Shown: positions 31,382 to 42,268 of the stretch, in pieces
How the letters are laid out: each line of letters starts with the position of its first letter
Numbering within the stretch: position 1 is the stretch's first letter
DNA from: Pseudomonas cerasi
Lineage (GTDB): Bacteria; Pseudomonadota; Gammaproteobacteria; Pseudomonadales; Pseudomonadaceae
NCBI RefSeq assembly: GCF_900074915.1
Contig: NZ_LT222319.1
Location: 640,001-704,000, forward strand
Reading direction: 5' to 3'
DNA length: 64,000 bases
Notes under the pieces: model-generated
Databases searched by the model: none
What the model was told of the DNA's origin: nothing
What the model saw: the letters and a program-made list of their open reading frames with translations, nothing else
Program-made: the position numbers and the translations under genes

Positions 31382-32500
31382 ATGCGCAGCAAAGTGACGG
31401 GCGCCCAGCGCTGGGTTGTGAAGATTGGCAGTGCCTTGCTGACGGCTGATGGCAAGGGCCTGGATCGCAACGCCATGGGTGTTTGGGTGGAGCAGATGGT
31501 GGCGCTGCACGAGGCGGGTGTCGAGCTGGTACTGGTGTCTTCCGGGGCGGTGGCTGCCGGCATGAGCCGTCTTGGCTGGACGGCCCGACCCAGTGCCATG
31601 CATGAGCTTCAGGCTGCTGCGGCCATCGGTCAGATGGGCTTGGTGCAAGCGTGGGAGTCGAGCTTTGCCGAGCATGGCCGGCATACCGCGCAGATCCTTC
31701 TGACCCACGATGACCTGTCGGATCGCAAGCGCTACCTGAATGCCCGCAGCACCCTGCGCACGCTGGTCGAGCTTGGGGTTGTGCCGGTCATCAACGAAAA
31801 CGACACGGTGGTTACCGACGAAATCCGTTTTGGCGATAACGACACGCTGGCTGCGCTGGTTGCCAATCTGGTCGAGGCTGATCTGTTGGTCATCCTGACC
31901 GACCGTGATGGCATGTTCGACGCCGATCCGCGCAACAACCCGGAGGCGCAGCTGATCTACGAAGCGCGTGCCGATGATCCGGCGCTGGATGCAGTGGCGG
32001 GTGGTACGGGCGGTGCGCTGGGTCGCGGCGGCATGCAGACCAAGCTGCGTGCAGCGCGTCTGGCGGCGCGCTCCGGTGCGCATACTGTCATCGTCGGTGG
32101 GCGCATCGAGCGCGTTCTGGCGCGACTCAAGGGTGGCGAGCGGTTGGGTACGCTGCTGTCCCCTGAGCGTGGCATGCTCGCAGCGCGCAAGCAGTGGCTG
32201 GCAGGGCATCTGCAGACCCGTGGTACGCTGGTGCTGGATGATGGCGCGGTTGCGGCGCTGGCCAAGGATCAGAAAAGCCTGCTGCCGGTGGGCGTCAAAC
32301 TGGTCCAGGGCAGCTTCCGGCGTGGCGAGATGGTGGTATGCGTTGCCCCGGACGGTCGCGAGATCGCTCGCGGGCTGAGTAATTACAGTGCCATCGAAGC
32401 CCAGAAAATCATTGGTCACTCTTCCGAATCCATCGTGCGCGAGCTGGGCTATATGGCCGAGCCCGAGCTGATTCATCGGGATAACCTGATCCTCGTCTGA
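31382..32500 (+). CDS. proB: Glutamate 5-kinase
   Basis: Phosphorylates glutamate, the first and feedback-regulated step of proline synthesis. The 372-residue protein has the amino-acid-kinase domain ([48 protein letters not shown]) and a C-terminal PUA domain from about 280 ([14 protein letters not shown] onward), as in the E. coli enzyme. GGAAGAAG precedes the ATG. Confidence 0.96.
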   Translation: MRSKVTGAQRWVVKIGSALLTADGKGLDRNAMGVWVEQMVALHEAGVELVLVSSGAVAAGMSRLGWTARPSAMHELQAAAAIGQMGLVQAWESSFAEHGRHTAQILLTHDDLSDRKRYLNARSTLRTLVELGVVPVINENDTVVTDEIRFGDNDTLAALVANLVEADLLVILTDRDGMFDADPRNNPEAQLIYEARADDPALDAVAGGTGGALGRGGMQTKLRAARLAARSGAHTVIVGGRIERVLARLKGGERLGTLLSPERGMLAARKQWLAGHLQTRGTLVLDDGAVAALAKDQKSLLPVGVKLVQGSFRRGEMVVCVAPDGREIARGLSNYSAIEAQKIIGHSSESIVRELGYMAEPELIHRDNLILV

Positions 32501-32527
32501 CTCAAGGCTGCAAAAAAGGACTATTTG

Positions 32528-32998
32528 ATGCGTTTCATTAAAGGTTTATTAGCGGCCGCGTTGCTGATGCCGGTGCTGGTTTCGGCCGAAGAGATCGGTC
32601 AGGTGTCGACCGTGTTCAAGATGGTCGGGCCCAACGATCGAATTGTGGTCGAGGCGTTTGATGATCCCAAGGTGGACGGGGTGACGTGCTACCTGTCACG
32701 CGCCAAGACGGGTGGCGTGAGGGGCGGTCTGGGATTGGCCGAGGACCGTGCCGAGGCGTCTATCGCCTGTCGTCAGGTCGGGCCGATCCGTTTCAAGGAA
32801 ACCCTCAAGGACGGCGACGAGGTGTTCAAGGAGCGTACCTCGCTGGTCTTCAAGACCATGCAGGTGGTGCGTTTCTTCGACAAGAAGCGCAATGCGCTGG
32901 TGTACCTGGTCTATAGCGATCGGGTCATCGAAGGCAGCCCGCAGAATGCCGTGACCGCCATTCCTATCCTGCCATGGACAACCGCGCCCGCGCCTTGA
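32528..32998 (+). CDS. creA: CreA family periplasmic protein
   Basis: A 156-residue exported protein of the CreA family, function unknown. The signal peptide is [20 protein letters not shown] with cleavage before EEIGQ. Family segments [39 protein letters not shown] and [20 protein letters not shown] are present, with two conserved cysteines likely to form a disulfide. ATG 32528 lies after AAAGGA; a TTG one codon earlier is possible. Adjacent to proB on the same strand. Confidence 0.92.
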   Translation: MRFIKGLLAAALLMPVLVSAEEIGQVSTVFKMVGPNDRIVVEAFDDPKVDGVTCYLSRAKTGGVRGGLGLAEDRAEASIACRQVGPIRFKETLKDGDEVFKERTSLVFKTMQVVRFFDKKRNALVYLVYSDRVIEGSPQNAVTAIPILPWTTAPAP

Positions 32999-33044
32999 TG
33001 TGGCTCAGGGGTGGACGCAGGGCGTCCAGAATGGCATGCCGATG

Positions 33045-33122
33045 CGGAGCGTCGCACGATAGTTGAATTATCGTTCCTCACGCTCCAGTGTGGGAATGCC
33101 TGTCGTGACGCTCTGCATCACA
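33045..33122. repeat. Dispersed intergenic repeat, copy 1
   Basis: A segment of about 78 nt that is clearly related to 48740-48829. Shared landmarks in the same order: cggagcgt, gcacgat, tatcgttcc, cacgctcc, gtgggaa, gcct-tcgtgacgctctgc and tcaca. It lies between creA and the rpsT terminator and contains no gene. The inner parts are themselves partly self-complementary (ggagcgt against acgctcc). Confidence 0.75.
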
Positions 33123-33158
33123 AGTTTCCGTTGCGCCGGCTACTTTCCAGCAGGCAAT

Positions 33159-33186
33159 AAAAAACCGACCCTGAGGTCGGTTTTTT
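33159..33186. terminator. Bidirectional terminator between creA and rpsT
   Basis: aaaaaaccgacc (33159-33170) and ggtcggtttttt (33175-33186) form a perfect stem with a four-base loop. It serves rpsT on the minus strand and possibly creA. Confidence 0.88.
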
Positions 33187-33200
33187 AACAAGCGGGTCGC

Positions 33201-33479
33201 TTAGGCTGCAGCAGCAAGGCTCAGAGCCTTGATGTGACCGTTCAGACGACCTTTATGGCGAGCAGCCTTGTTCTTGTGGATGATGCCTTTATCGGCCATA
33301 CGGTCGATAACAGGAACAGCCAGAACATAAGCGGCTTGCGCTTTTTCTGCGTCTTTTGCGTCGATGGCTTTAACTACATTCTTGATGTAGGTACGAACCA
33401 TGGAACGCAGGCTGGCGTTGTGGCTGCGACGCTTCTCAGCCTGTTTTGCACGTTTTTTGGCGGAAGGTGTGTTGGCCAC
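33201..33479 (-). CDS. rpsT: 30S ribosomal protein S20
   Basis: S20, 92 residues, [20 protein letters not shown] after the initiator, ending [12 protein letters not shown]. The start is a GTG at 33479 with AGGAG a few bases upstream; the in-frame ATG at 33518 would add 13 residues absent from the family. GTG/TTG starts for rpsT are common in gamma-proteobacteria and fit translational autocontrol by S20. Confidence 0.96.
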   Translation of the reverse strand: MANTPSAKKRAKQAEKRRSHNASLRSMVRTYIKNVVKAIDAKDAEKAQAAYVLAVPVIDRMADKGIIHKNKAARHKGRLNGHIKALSLAAAA

Positions 33480-33530
33480 CGTCGAGCTCCTCGAAAGACT
33501 TTGTGAAATAGCAAACAAAATAGGCCGCGA

Positions 33531-33559
33531 ATCATGCCGATGAGTTGAAGTCTTGTCAA
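33531..33559 (-). promoter_or_regulatory. Sigma-70 promoter of rpsT
   Basis: Read on the minus strand, TTGACA (33559-33554) and CATGAT (33536-33531) are 17 nt apart, placing transcription start about 45 nt before the rpsT GTG. Confidence 0.65.
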
Positions 33560-33729
33560 GGGCAGTTAAGGTGTTCCGCTGAGTGGTTGCTACATTTGAC
33601 TGGAGGATTTATTTCCGGCCTGTGACCTGTAAACTCGCGGCCTTTGCTTCGGGCATTTTTGCGGCGCGAAGTATTGCATAAATGGCTGGCTTTATCGCCC
33701 ATCCTTTGCCGAGGCGCACAACTCTTTCA

Positions 33730-35268
33730 ATGAATCTACTCAAGTCACTCGCCGCCGTCAGCTCTATCACCATGGTTTCCAGGGTTCTGGGCTTTGTTCG
33801 CGACACCATTATCGCGCGCACTTTCGGGGCCGGAATGGCCACGGATGCGTTCTTCATCGCCTTCAAACTGCCCAATCTGCTGCGCCGTATTTTCGCCGAG
33901 GGTGCCTTTTCCCAGGCATTCGTGCCGATCCTGGCCGAATACAAGAGCCAGCAGGGGGAGGAGGCGACGCGTACCTTCATTTCTTATGTCACCGGACTGC
34001 TGACTCTGGCGCTGGCCCTGGTGACGCTGCTCGGGGTGATCTTTGCGCCCTGGGTGATCTGGGCCACCGCGCCCGGCTTTGTCGACACCCCGGAGAAATT
34101 CGCGCTCACCTCGGACCTGCTGCGCGTGACCTTTCCTTATATATTGCTGATCTCCCTGTCCTCGATGGCCGGCGCGATCCTCAATACCTGGAACCGCTTC
34201 TCGGTGCCGGCGTTCGTGCCTACGCTGCTCAACGTCAGCATGATTTTCTTCGCGCTGTTCCTGACGCCGTATTTCGATCCGCCGGTCATGGCGCTGGGCT
34301 GGGCGGTTCTGGTCGGTGGCCTGCTGCAACTGCTTTACCAACTGCCGCACCTGAAAAAGATCGGCATGCTGGTGCTGCCGCGTCTGAATCTGCGCGACAC
34401 CGGAGTATGGCGGGTAATGAAACAGATGCTGCCTGCCATCCTTGGCGTTTCTGTCAGTCAGATTTCTCTGATCATCAACACGATCTTTGCCTCGTTCCTC
34501 GTCGCCGGCTCGGTGTCATGGATGTACTACGCCGACCGCCTGATGGAGCTGCCTTCCGGCGTGCTGGGTGTGGCGCTGGGGACGATTCTGCTGCCGATAC
34601 TGTCCAAAACCTACGCGCAGCGGGATTGCCAGGAATACTCGCGGATTCTCGACTGGGGCCTGCGACTGTGTTTCGTGCTGGTTCTGCCTTGCACGCTGGC
34701 GCTGGGGCTGCTTGCCGAACCGTTGACCGTTTCGCTGTTTCAGTATGGTAAATTCGACTCGCTCGACGCGGCCATGACTCAGCGTGCGCTGGTCGCCTAC
34801 TCGGTCGGGTTGCTGGGGATCATCCTGATCAAGGTGCTGGCCCCCGGTTTTTATGCTCAACAAAATATCCGCACCCCGGTGAAAATCGCGATCTTCACCC
34901 TCATAGTGACTCAATTGCTCAACCTGGCCTTCATCGTGCCCTTGCAGCATGCCGGTCTGGCGCTGGCGATCAGTGTGGGGGCGTGCATCAATGCCGGGTT
35001 GCTGTTCTGGCAGTTGCGCAAGCAGGATCTGTTTCAGCCGCAGCCTGGCTGGACGAAGTTCCTGTTCAAGCTGGTAATTGCCGTCGCGATGATGTCGGCG
35101 GTGCTGTTGGGGCTCATGCATGTCATGCCTGCATGGGACGAAGGTCATATGCTGGAGCGTTTTCTGCGTCTGGGTGCGCTGGTTGCAGCCGGCGTCGTGA
35201 CCTATTTCGCCATGCTTCTTTTATTAGGCTTCCGCCTCAGGGATTTCGCCCGCAAAGCCATTATGTAG
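33730..35268 (+). CDS. murJ: Lipid II flippase MurJ
   Basis: Flips the peptidoglycan precursor lipid II across the inner membrane. The 512-residue protein is almost entirely transmembrane (about 14 helices) and has the MVF/MurJ signatures [41 protein letters not shown] and [10 protein letters not shown], with the conserved cavity arginines in them. ATG 33730 is preferred to 33682, which lacks a ribosome site and would add 16 polar residues. It lies divergent from rpsT and upstream of ribF. Confidence 0.95.
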   Translation: MNLLKSLAAVSSITMVSRVLGFVRDTIIARTFGAGMATDAFFIAFKLPNLLRRIFAEGAFSQAFVPILAEYKSQQGEEATRTFISYVTGLLTLALALVTLLGVIFAPWVIWATAPGFVDTPEKFALTSDLLRVTFPYILLISLSSMAGAILNTWNRFSVPAFVPTLLNVSMIFFALFLTPYFDPPVMALGWAVLVGGLLQLLYQLPHLKKIGMLVLPRLNLRDTGVWRVMKQMLPAILGVSVSQISLIINTIFASFLVAGSVSWMYYADRLMELPSGVLGVALGTILLPILSKTYAQRDCQEYSRILDWGLRLCFVLVLPCTLALGLLAEPLTVSLFQYGKFDSLDAAMTQRALVAYSVGLLGIILIKVLAPGFYAQQNIRTPVKIAIFTLIVTQLLNLAFIVPLQHAGLALAISVGACINAGLLFWQLRKQDLFQPQPGWTKFLFKLVIAVAMMSAVLLGLMHVMPAWDEGHMLERFLRLGALVAAGVVTYFAMLLLLGFRLRDFARKAIM

Positions 35269-35366
35269 GGCGCGTCGCAGCGGTTGACCTTCGGTTTTTG
35301 TCGCCACACGCCGAGAACCTTCATCCGGTCTTGGTGTGTTGCCTGTCGTCCACGGCCGTGTGTGGT

Positions 35367-35372
35367 TATAAT
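35367..35372 (+). promoter_or_regulatory. Candidate -10 element upstream of ribF
   Basis: A perfect TATAAT 28 nt before the ribF ATG, in the gap between murJ and ribF. The -35 region is weak (tgtcgt at 17 nt spacing), so the promoter call is tentative. Confidence 0.4.
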
Positions 35373-35400
35373 CGGCCACTTTATGAGCAAGAAGTGCGTT

Positions 35401-36327
35401 ATGCAGCTGGTTAGAGGCCTTCACAACCTGCGCCCCGAACATCGGGGCTGCGTCGCCACGATTGGCAATTTCGACGGCGTTCATCGCGGCCACCAGGCTA
35501 TCCTGGCGCGTCTGCGCGAGCGTGCAGTCGAACTGGGTGTGCCCAGTTGTGTAGTGATCTTCGAGCCGCAGCCGCGTGAGTTTTTTGCGCCCGAAACGGC
35601 GCCGGCCCGTCTGGCCCGTCTGCGTGACAAGCTCGAGCTGCTGAGTGCCGAAGGCGTTGACCGGGTACTTTGCCTGTCCTTCAATCAGCGTCTGTGCAAG
35701 CTCAGCGCGGCCAGTTTCGTCGAAACCGTGCTGATCGACGGTCTGGGTGTTCAACACCTTGAAGTGGGCGACGATTTTCGTTTTGGCTTCGACCGGGTCG
35801 GTGACTTCGACTTCCTGCAACAGGCCGGCACGACGTATGGTTTTACCGTAGAGGCGGCGCAGACCGTTGAAATAGATGGCATCCGGGTCAGCAGTACCAA
35901 GGTGCGCAAGGCTTTGGCTGCGTCGGACTTTGCCCTGGCCGAGCGCATGCTCGGTCGTCCGTTTCAGATCGCCGGGCGGGTATTGCACGGCCAGAAGCTG
36001 GCACGTCAGCTGGGTACGCCCACCGCCAACGTGCAACTCAAGCGTCGTCGTGTGCCGCTGAGCGGGGTCTATCTGGTCAGCACGGAGATCGATGGCAAAG
36101 CCTGGCCGGGGGTCGCCAACATCGGCGTACGCCCGACGGTAACGGGTGATGGCAGTGCCCACCTTGAAGTGCATCTTCTGGATTTTGCCGGCGATCTTTA
36201 TGACCGGCGTTTGACGGTGGCTTTCCACCACAAGCTGCGTGATGAGCAGCGTTTCGCCTCACTGGAGGCGCTCAAGACGGCGATCAATGCGGACGTCGCC
36301 GCCGCCCGTGCCCATTGGCATGGCTAA
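35401..36327 (+). CDS. ribF: Bifunctional riboflavin kinase / FAD synthetase
   Basis: Converts riboflavin to FMN and FMN to FAD. The 308-residue protein has an N-terminal FAD synthetase domain ([16 protein letters not shown] near 20-35, [11 protein letters not shown] near 160-170) and a C-terminal flavokinase domain ([19 protein letters not shown] near 190-210). ATG 35401 is the start of the family alignment ([14 protein letters not shown]); an upstream in-frame ATG at 35383 is possible. ribF-ileS-lspA-fkpB-ispH is a conserved cluster. Confidence 0.95.
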   Translation: MQLVRGLHNLRPEHRGCVATIGNFDGVHRGHQAILARLRERAVELGVPSCVVIFEPQPREFFAPETAPARLARLRDKLELLSAEGVDRVLCLSFNQRLCKLSAASFVETVLIDGLGVQHLEVGDDFRFGFDRVGDFDFLQQAGTTYGFTVEAAQTVEIDGIRVSSTKVRKALAASDFALAERMLGRPFQIAGRVLHGQKLARQLGTPTANVQLKRRRVPLSGVYLVSTEIDGKAWPGVANIGVRPTVTGDGSAHLEVHLLDFAGDLYDRRLTVAFHHKLRDEQRFASLEALKTAINADVAAARAHWHG

Positions 36328-36347
36328 CCGCTAAACAAGAGCCTGAA

Positions 36348-39182
36348 ATGACTGACTATAAAGCCACGCTAAACCTTCCGGACACCGCCTTCCCTATGAA
36401 GGCCGGCCTGCCCCAGCGCGAGCCGCAAACTCTGCAGCGCTGGGACAGCATTGGCCTGTACCAGAAGCTGCGCGAGATTGGCAAGGATCGTCCCAAGTTC
36501 GTTCTGCACGACGGTCCTCCGTACGCCAACGGCAATATTCACATCGGTCATGCGGTCAACAAGATTCTCAAGGACATGATCCTGCGTTCCAAGACCTTGG
36601 CGGGCTTCGATGCCCCGTATGTGCCGGGCTGGGACTGCCATGGTCTGCCGATCGAGCACAAGGTCGAAGTGACCCACGGCAAGAACCTCTCCGCCGACCG
36701 TACGCGTGAGCTGTGCCGTGCCTATGCGTCCGAGCAGATCGAAGGCCAGAAGTCCGAATTCATCCGTCTGGGTGTGCTGGGCGACTGGAGCAATCCATAC
36801 CTGACCATGAACTTCCCCAACGAAGCCGGGGAAATCCGCGCGCTGGCCGAGATGGTCAAGGGCGGTTTCGTCTTCAAGGGCCTCAAGCCGGTCAACTGGT
36901 GTTTCGATTGCGGCTCGGCACTGGCTGAAGCCGAAGTCGAGTATCAGGACAAGAAGTCCTCGACCATCGACGTCGCGTTCCCGATCGTCGATGAGGCAAA
37001 ACTTGCGGCGGCGTTCGGCTTGCCCGCGCTGGGCAGCAAGCCTGCCTCCATCGTGATCTGGACCACCACACCGTGGACGATCCCGGCCAACCAGGCGCTG
37101 AACGTTCATCCCGAGTTCGAATACGCGCTGGTCGATGTCGGCGACAGACTGCTGGTACTGGCCGCCGAACTGGTCGAAAGCTGTCTGGCCCGTTACAAGC
37201 TGGAAGGCACGGTCATCGCGACCACCACCGGTCAGGCGCTGGAGCTGATCAACTTCCGCCACCCGTTCTACGACCGCCTGTCGCCAGTCTATCTGGCTGA
37301 CTATGTCGAGCTGGGTGCCGGCACCGGTATCGTTCACTCCTCGCCTGCCTATGGCGTAGACGACTTCAATATCTGCAAGCAGTACGGCCTGAGCAACGAC
37401 GACATCATCAGCCCGGTGCAGAGCAACGGCGTGTATGTCGAATCGCTGGAGTTCTTCGGTGGCCAGTTCATCTTCAAGGCCAACCAGAACATCATCGACA
37501 AGCTGGTCGAAGTCGGCAGCCTGATGGACACCGAAACCATCAGCCACAGCTACATGCACTGCTGGCGCCACAAATCGCCATTAATCTACCGCGCCACCGC
37601 GCAGTGGTTCGTGGGCATGGACAAACAGCCTGAGAGCGGCGAGACCCTGCGCAAGCGTGCGGTCAAGGCCATCGAAGACACTGAGTTCGTTCCGGCGTGG
37701 GGCCAGGCGCGTCTTCATTCAATGATCGCCAACCGTCCTGACTGGTGCATCTCGCGTCAGCGCAACTGGGGCGTGCCGATTCCGTTCTTCCTGCACAAGG
37801 AAAGCGGCGACCTGCACCCACGCACCGTCGAGCTGATGGAAGAAGTGGCGCAGCGTGTCGAGAAAGAGGGCATCGAAGCCTGGTTCAAGCTCGACGCCAG
37901 CGAGCTGCTGGGTGACGAGGCTGCCAAGTACGACAAGATCTCCGACACCCTGGACGTCTGGTTCGACTCGGGCACCACGCACTGGCATGTGCTGCGCGGC
38001 TCGCACCCGATGGGCCATGAAAGCGGTCCGCGTGCCGACCTGTACCTGGAAGGCTCGGACCAGCATCGCGGCTGGTTCCACTCCTCACTGCTGACCGGCT
38101 GCATGCTGGACGATCACGCACCGTATCGCGAGCTGCTGACCCACGGGTTCGTGGTCGACGAGAACGGCCGCAAGATGTCCAAATCGCTGAACAACGTGGT
38201 AGCGCCACAGAAGGTCAACGACTCTCTGGGTGCGGACATCATGCGCCTGTGGGTATCGGCGACTGACTATTCGGGCGAAATGGCGGTTTCCGACCAGATC
38301 CTGCAGCGCAGCGCCGACGCCTACCGTCGTATCCGCAACACTGCACGCTTCCTTCTCTCCAACCTGACGGGCTTCAACCCGGCGACCGATATCCTGCCTG
38401 CCGAGGAAATGCTCGCGCTGGACCGTTGGGCCGTGGATCGCACCCTGCTGCTGCAACGCGAGCTGCAAGAGCATTACGGCGAATACCGCTTCTGGAACGT
38501 GTACTCGAAGATCCACAACTTCTGCGTGCAGGAGCTGGGAGGTTTCTACCTCGACATCATCAAGGATCGTCAGTACACCACGGCGGCCAACAGCACCGCG
38601 CGTCGTTCATGCCAGACGGCACTGTTCCACATCTCCGAAGCGCTGGTGCGCTGGATCGCGCCGATCCTGGCGTTCACCGCCGACGAGCTGTGGCAGTTCC
38701 TGCCCGGCGAGCGCAATGAATCGGTGATGCTCAACACCTGGTACGAAGGCCTGACCGAAATGCCTGCCGACTTTGACATGGACCGCGCCTACTGGGAGCG
38801 GATCATGGCGGTGAAGACCTCGGTCAACAAGGAAATGGAAAACCTGCGCGCTGCCAAGGCGATTGGCGGCAACCTGCAGGCTGAAGTGACCCTGTATGCC
38901 GAGGAGTCGCTGGTGGCTGACCTGTCGAAACTGAGCAACGAGCTGCGCTTCGTGCTGATCACCTCGACAGCCAGTGTGGCGCCGCTCGCGTCCGCGCCAG
39001 CCGATGCCGTGGTCACCGAAGTTGCCGGCCTGAAACTGAAAGTGCTCAAGTCCAGTCATGCCAAATGCGCCCGTTGCTGGCACCACCGCGAGGATGTAGG
39101 GGTAAACCCCGAGCATCCGGAAATCTGCGGTCGTTGCGTAGACAACATCAGCGGTGCAGGCGAGGTTCGTCACTATGCCTAA
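36348..39182 (+). CDS. ileS: Isoleucyl-tRNA synthetase
   Basis: Class I aminoacyl-tRNA synthetase of 944 residues. HIGH-type motif [10 protein letters not shown] near 60-68, KMSKS at about 609-613, and a C-terminal zinc finger CARCWHH...CGRC that is characteristic of the bacterial type-1 enzyme. The editing domain segment [13 protein letters not shown] is present near 240. ATG 36348 follows AAGAGCC; the track of homology starts there ([18 protein letters not shown]). The stop overlaps the lspA start by 8 nt. Confidence 0.97.
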   Translation: MTDYKATLNLPDTAFPMKAGLPQREPQTLQRWDSIGLYQKLREIGKDRPKFVLHDGPPYANGNIHIGHAVNKILKDMILRSKTLAGFDAPYVPGWDCHGLPIEHKVEVTHGKNLSADRTRELCRAYASEQIEGQKSEFIRLGVLGDWSNPYLTMNFPNEAGEIRALAEMVKGGFVFKGLKPVNWCFDCGSALAEAEVEYQDKKSSTIDVAFPIVDEAKLAAAFGLPALGSKPASIVIWTTTPWTIPANQALNVHPEFEYALVDVGDRLLVLAAELVESCLARYKLEGTVIATTTGQALELINFRHPFYDRLSPVYLADYVELGAGTGIVHSSPAYGVDDFNICKQYGLSNDDIISPVQSNGVYVESLEFFGGQFIFKANQNIIDKLVEVGSLMDTETISHSYMHCWRHKSPLIYRATAQWFVGMDKQPESGETLRKRAVKAIEDTEFVPAWGQARLHSMIANRPDWCISRQRNWGVPIPFFLHKESGDLHPRTVELMEEVAQRVEKEGIEAWFKLDASELLGDEAAKYDKISDTLDVWFDSGTTHWHVLRGSHPMGHESGPRADLYLEGSDQHRGWFHSSLLTGCMLDDHAPYRELLTHGFVVDENGRKMSKSLNNVVAPQKVNDSLGADIMRLWVSATDYSGEMAVSDQILQRSADAYRRIRNTARFLLSNLTGFNPATDILPAEEMLALDRWAVDRTLLLQRELQEHYGEYRFWNVYSKIHNFCVQELGGFYLDIIKDRQYTTAANSTARRSCQTALFHISEALVRWIAPILAFTADELWQFLPGERNESVMLNTWYEGLTEMPADFDMDRAYWERIMAVKTSVNKEMENLRAAKAIGGNLQAEVTLYAEESLVADLSKLSNELRFVLITSTASVAPLASAPADAVVTEVAGLKLKVLKSSHAKCARCWHHREDVGVNPEHPEICGRCVDNISGAGEVRHYA

Positions 39183-39681
39183 CGCCTCGTTTGGCCGTCT
39201 GGCCTGGCTGTGGTTGAGCGTGCTGGTTCTGGTCATTGACCAGGCCAGCAAGTATTACTTCGAGAACGCGTTGACCCTGCACCAGCAGATCATCGTGATT
39301 CCGGATCTGTTCAGCTGGACCCTGGCCTACAACACCGGTGCCGCCTTCAGTTTTCTGGCTGATGGTGCCGGCTGGCAGCGCTGGTTGTTCGCCCTGATCG
39401 CAGTGGTGGTCAGCGCTGTGCTGGTCGTCTGGCTCAAGCGTCTGGGGCGTGACGACACGTGGCTGGCCGTTGCACTGGCGCTGGTACTGGGCGGCGCACT
39501 GGGCAACCTCTACGACCGTATCGTGCTGGGCCACGTGATCGACTTCATTCTGGTTCACTGGCAGAACCGCTGGTACTTCCCGGCGTTCAACGTCGCGGAC
39601 AGTGCGATCACCGTCGGGGCAATCATGCTGGCGCTGGACATGTTCAAGAGCAAGAAAACCGGAGAGACCGTCAATGACTGA
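39175..39681 (+). CDS. lspA: Lipoprotein signal peptidase
   Basis: Signal peptidase II, cleaves prolipoproteins after lipidation. 168 residues, four transmembrane helices, with the two catalytic aspartates in GNLYDRI (D114) and NVADSAI (D142) and the conserved [14 protein letters not shown] 39175 overlaps the end of ileS by 8 nt and the gene overlaps fkpB by 8 nt, indicating coupled translation. Confidence 0.96.
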   Translation: MPNASFGRLAWLWLSVLVLVIDQASKYYFENALTLHQQIIVIPDLFSWTLAYNTGAAFSFLADGAGWQRWLFALIAVVVSAVLVVWLKRLGRDDTWLAVALALVLGGALGNLYDRIVLGHVIDFILVHWQNRWYFPAFNVADSAITVGAIMLALDMFKSKKTGETVND

Positions 39682-40150
39682 GCAATCTTCGACTCAAGGC
39701 TCGTCCGACGAGCTGCGCATCGGTCAGAATACGCAGGTCACTCTGCACTTCGCCCTGCGTCTGGAAAACGGCGATACCGTCGACAGCACCTTCGAAAAGG
39801 CCCCGGCCACCTTCAAGGTCGGTGACGGCAATCTGCTGCCAGGCTTCGAAATGGCGATTTTCGGCTTCAAGGCGGGTGACCGAAAGACCGTCGAGATTCT
39901 GCCGGAAAACGCCTTTGGTCAGCCCAACCCACAAAACGTGCAGATCATGCCACGCTCGCAGTTCGTGGGCATGGAACTGTCCGAAGGGTTGCTGGTGATC
40001 TTCAATGACGCCGCCAATACCGAGTTGCCCGGCGTGGTGAAAGCATTCGATGATGATCAGGTCACCATTGACTTCAATCACCCGCTGGCAGGCAAGACTC
40101 TGAGCTTTGAAGTGGAAATCTTCGAAGTGAAGGCGATTCTGGCTTCCTGA
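39674..40150 (+). CDS. fkpB: FKBP-type peptidyl-prolyl isomerase (SlpA/FkpB type)
   Basis: A 158-residue peptidyl-prolyl cis-trans isomerase of the short SlyD/SlpA class: [38 protein letters not shown] and the inserted IF chaperone domain between about 85 and 140, finishing with [15 protein letters not shown]. It lacks the His-rich tail of SlyD. ATG 39674 follows GGAGAG. Position between lspA and ispH is conserved. Confidence 0.94.
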   Translation: MTEQSSTQGSSDELRIGQNTQVTLHFALRLENGDTVDSTFEKAPATFKVGDGNLLPGFEMAIFGFKAGDRKTVEILPENAFGQPNPQNVQIMPRSQFVGMELSEGLLVIFNDAANTELPGVVKAFDDDQVTIDFNHPLAGKTLSFEVEIFEVKAILAS

Positions 40151-40162
40151 CCTTCGCCGTCA

Positions 40163-40182
40163 AGCCCGGCCCAGGCCGGGCT
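40163..40182 (+). other. Short perfect hairpin between fkpB and ispH
   Basis: agcccggc (40163-40170) and gccgggct (40175-40182) form an 8-bp stem with a four-base loop and no T-run. It may slow or process the operon transcript rather than end it. Confidence 0.5.
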
Positions 40183-40208
40183 ACCCCGTACCAACCATGA
40201 GGCACTGC

Positions 40209-41156
40209 ATGCAAATCAAACTCGCCAACCCCCGCGGCTTTTGTGCCGGAGTGGACCGCGCGATCGAAATCGTCAATCGCGCTCTGGAAGTGTTTGGTCC
40301 GCCGATTTATGTGCGCCATGAAGTTGTTCACAACAAATTTGTCGTCGAAGACCTGCGCTCTCGCGGTGCGATCTTCGTCGAAGAGCTGGATCAGGTGCCG
40401 GACGACGTCATCGTTATCTTCAGCGCCCACGGTGTCTCCCAGGCTGTGCGTACCGAAGCTGCAGGCCGTGGTCTGAAAGTGTTCGATGCTACCTGTCCGC
40501 TGGTGACCAAGGTACATATCGAGGTCGCCCGTTACAGCCGTGACGGCCGCGAGTGCATCCTGATCGGCCACGCCGGTCACCCGGAAGTCGAAGGCACCAT
40601 GGGCCAGTACGATGCCGCCAATGGTGGTGCGATCTATCTGGTCGAGGACGAAGAGGATGTTGCCAGCCTGCAGGTGCGCAACCCTGAAGCCCTGGCCTTC
40701 GTGACCCAGACTACCTTGTCCATGGATGACACCAGCCGGGTGATCGATGCCTTGCGCAAGCGCTTTCCGGCCATTGGCGGGCCGCGCAAGGACGACATCT
40801 GCTACGCCACGCAAAACCGTCAGGATGCGGTCAAGCAACTGGCCGATGAGTGCGATGTGGTGTTGGTGGTGGGCAGCCCGAACAGCTCCAACTCCAATCG
40901 CCTGCGCGAGCTGGCCGAGCGCATGGCGACTCCGGCCTACCTCATCGACGGCGCCGAAGACATGCAACAGGACTGGTTCGACGGTGTAGAGCGTATCGGC
41001 ATCACTGCGGGCGCTTCGGCCCCCGAAGTGCTGGTGCGCGGCGTGATCCAGCAATTGCAGGCCTGGGGCGCGACCGGTGCGGATGAGCTTGCCGGCCGCG
41101 AGGAGAACATCACCTTCTCCATGCCCAAGGAATTGCGCGTCAAGTCGCTGCTCTGA
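40209..41156 (+). CDS. ispH: 4-hydroxy-3-methylbut-2-enyl diphosphate reductase
   Basis: Last enzyme of the MEP isoprenoid pathway, a 4Fe-4S protein that yields isopentenyl and dimethylallyl diphosphate. The 315-residue protein has the three cluster cysteines: C12 in GFCAG, C96 in DATCPLV and C198 in DICYATQ, and the catalytic E in [13 protein letters not shown] 40209 after GAGG gives the normal N-terminus [14 protein letters not shown]. Last gene of the ribF-ispH run. Confidence 0.97.
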   Translation: MQIKLANPRGFCAGVDRAIEIVNRALEVFGPPIYVRHEVVHNKFVVEDLRSRGAIFVEELDQVPDDVIVIFSAHGVSQAVRTEAAGRGLKVFDATCPLVTKVHIEVARYSRDGRECILIGHAGHPEVEGTMGQYDAANGGAIYLVEDEEDVASLQVRNPEALAFVTQTTLSMDDTSRVIDALRKRFPAIGGPRKDDICYATQNRQDAVKQLADECDVVLVVGSPNSSNSNRLRELAERMATPAYLIDGAEDMQQDWFDGVERIGITAGASAPEVLVRGVIQQLQAWGATGADELAGREENITFSMPKELRVKSLL

Positions 41157-41162
41157 GGCTAT

Positions 41163-41663
41163 TCAGCCACACAGCGCTGCATCGATTTTCGTGTCCTCGA
41201 CCCTCACGCGGCCGGCCGGTGCGACTATCACTCGATAGTTGCTCACCGGCTGGTCTGCAGCGCAAATGTGCAACGTCCTGGCGGTTCTGCGCCGTAACGT
41301 CCCCAAACCGTTGAAACTGATTTCCTCTACACGCTTGCGGTTATCGACCACTCGCGTTGTGCCGCCATTGGCGCGTTCGATCAGCACCGGATCGTTTTCG
41401 TCGGGACCTTTGCCATCTGCGTCGAGTATGATCCGCCAGCCGTTGCTCCAGTCGTTCTCGATGGCATGAAGCGTAACGATCTGGTTGCGTGTGATTGCGG
41501 CCGCTCTCGCCGAACGAATGCCGCTGGCCAGCTCCCGGGCGGTCGCAAGGCCTCGGCTGGAATCGATGAGTTCCTTGAAAGAGGGGGTTGCGACGTTGGC
41601 CAGGATGGCCACCAGTGCAACGACGATCAATAATTCGATCAGTGTGAATCCTGCATGCTTCAT
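41163..41663 (-). CDS. fimT: GspH/FimT-family pseudopilin
   Basis: A 166-residue type IV prepilin-like protein. It begins MKHAGFTLIELLIVVALVAI: a short leader, prepilin peptidase site G/F, E5 and a hydrophobic helix. The C-terminal part fits the GspH/FimT pseudopilin family, ending in a Cys that could pair with the one in LHICAADQ. GGGAGG precedes the ATG. It lies on the opposite strand to the other minor pilin genes, with its end almost touching ispH. Assignment as FimT rather than another FimU-like paralogue rests on position. Confidence 0.82.
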   Translation of the reverse strand: MKHAGFTLIELLIVVALVAILANVATPSFKELIDSSRGLATARELASGIRSARAAAITRNQIVTLHAIENDWSNGWRIILDADGKGPDENDPVLIERANGGTTRVVDNRKRVEEISFNGLGTLRRRTARTLHICAADQPVSNYRVIVAPAGRVRVEDTKIDAALCG

Positions 41664-41704
41664 ATGCTTTCCTCCCTGGAAACCGCCGTTTCAACACACT
41701 GCGG

Positions 41705-41713
41705 GCGTTCGTC
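41705..41713 (+). promoter_or_regulatory. Candidate AlgR-binding site in the fimT/fimU intergenic region
   Basis: GCGTTCGTC matches the AlgR recognition sequence CCGTTCGTC at eight of nine positions. It lies 82 nt upstream of the fimU ATG. In P. aeruginosa AlgR activates the fimU-pilVWXY1Y2E operon, so the position is meaningful, but a 9-mer match alone is weak evidence. Confidence 0.45.
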
Positions 41714-41794
41714 GTCGCAAAACAACCGTACGTCCCGCTATGGATTTTCCAGCGGCGTTGCTGCCTTATAGTCGTAACGTCTAGGAGACACTCA

Positions 41795-42268
41795 ATGCGT
41801 CATATAGCCAAGGGATTCAGCCTCATCGAATTGTTAGTCACTGTGTCCCTGGTGGGCATCCTGGCGGCTATCGCTATCCCGAATTTCACCAGCTCCATCC
41901 AGAGCAACAAGGCCGATACCGAACTCAGCGATTTGCAGCGGGCGCTCAACTATGCGCGACTCGAGGCGATAAACAGGGGAGTGGCGGTGCGTATAGCGCC
42001 CACCAGCGGGACGGCGTGGACTAACGAATTGCAGGTGTATCTGGTTTCCGATACTCAGACGACGCCCACTGCGCTGCGAAAAATAGCTGCCATGAGCAGC
42101 GGCGCCACGCTGGTGGCCGATAACAATGCCACAGCAATTGATTTCAACAACCTGGGCGCGCTCATTGCCCCGGCTGCGGCGGTGACCATGACTTACACCC
42201 GAGGCACCATTAGCAAAACCATAAAGGTCTGTCTGACCGGTCGGATCACCCTGGGTGGAGGCTGCTGA
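41795..42268 (+). CDS. fimU: Minor pilin FimU (GspH family)
   Basis: A 157-residue minor type IV pilin that helps prime pilus assembly. Leader MRHIAKG, then [20 protein letters not shown] with E5 and the N-terminal helix; the globular GspH domain follows and ends with two Cys (VCLTGRITLGGGC) that can form the terminal disulfide loop. AGGAGA precedes the ATG. It heads the fimU-pilV-pilW-pilX-pilY1-pilE operon and overlaps pilV by one base (TGATG). Confidence 0.88.
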   Translation: MRHIAKGFSLIELLVTVSLVGILAAIAIPNFTSSIQSNKADTELSDLQRALNYARLEAINRGVAVRIAPTSGTAWTNELQVYLVSDTQTTPTALRKIAAMSSGATLVADNNATAIDFNNLGALIAPAAAVTMTYTRGTISKTIKVCLTGRITLGGGC

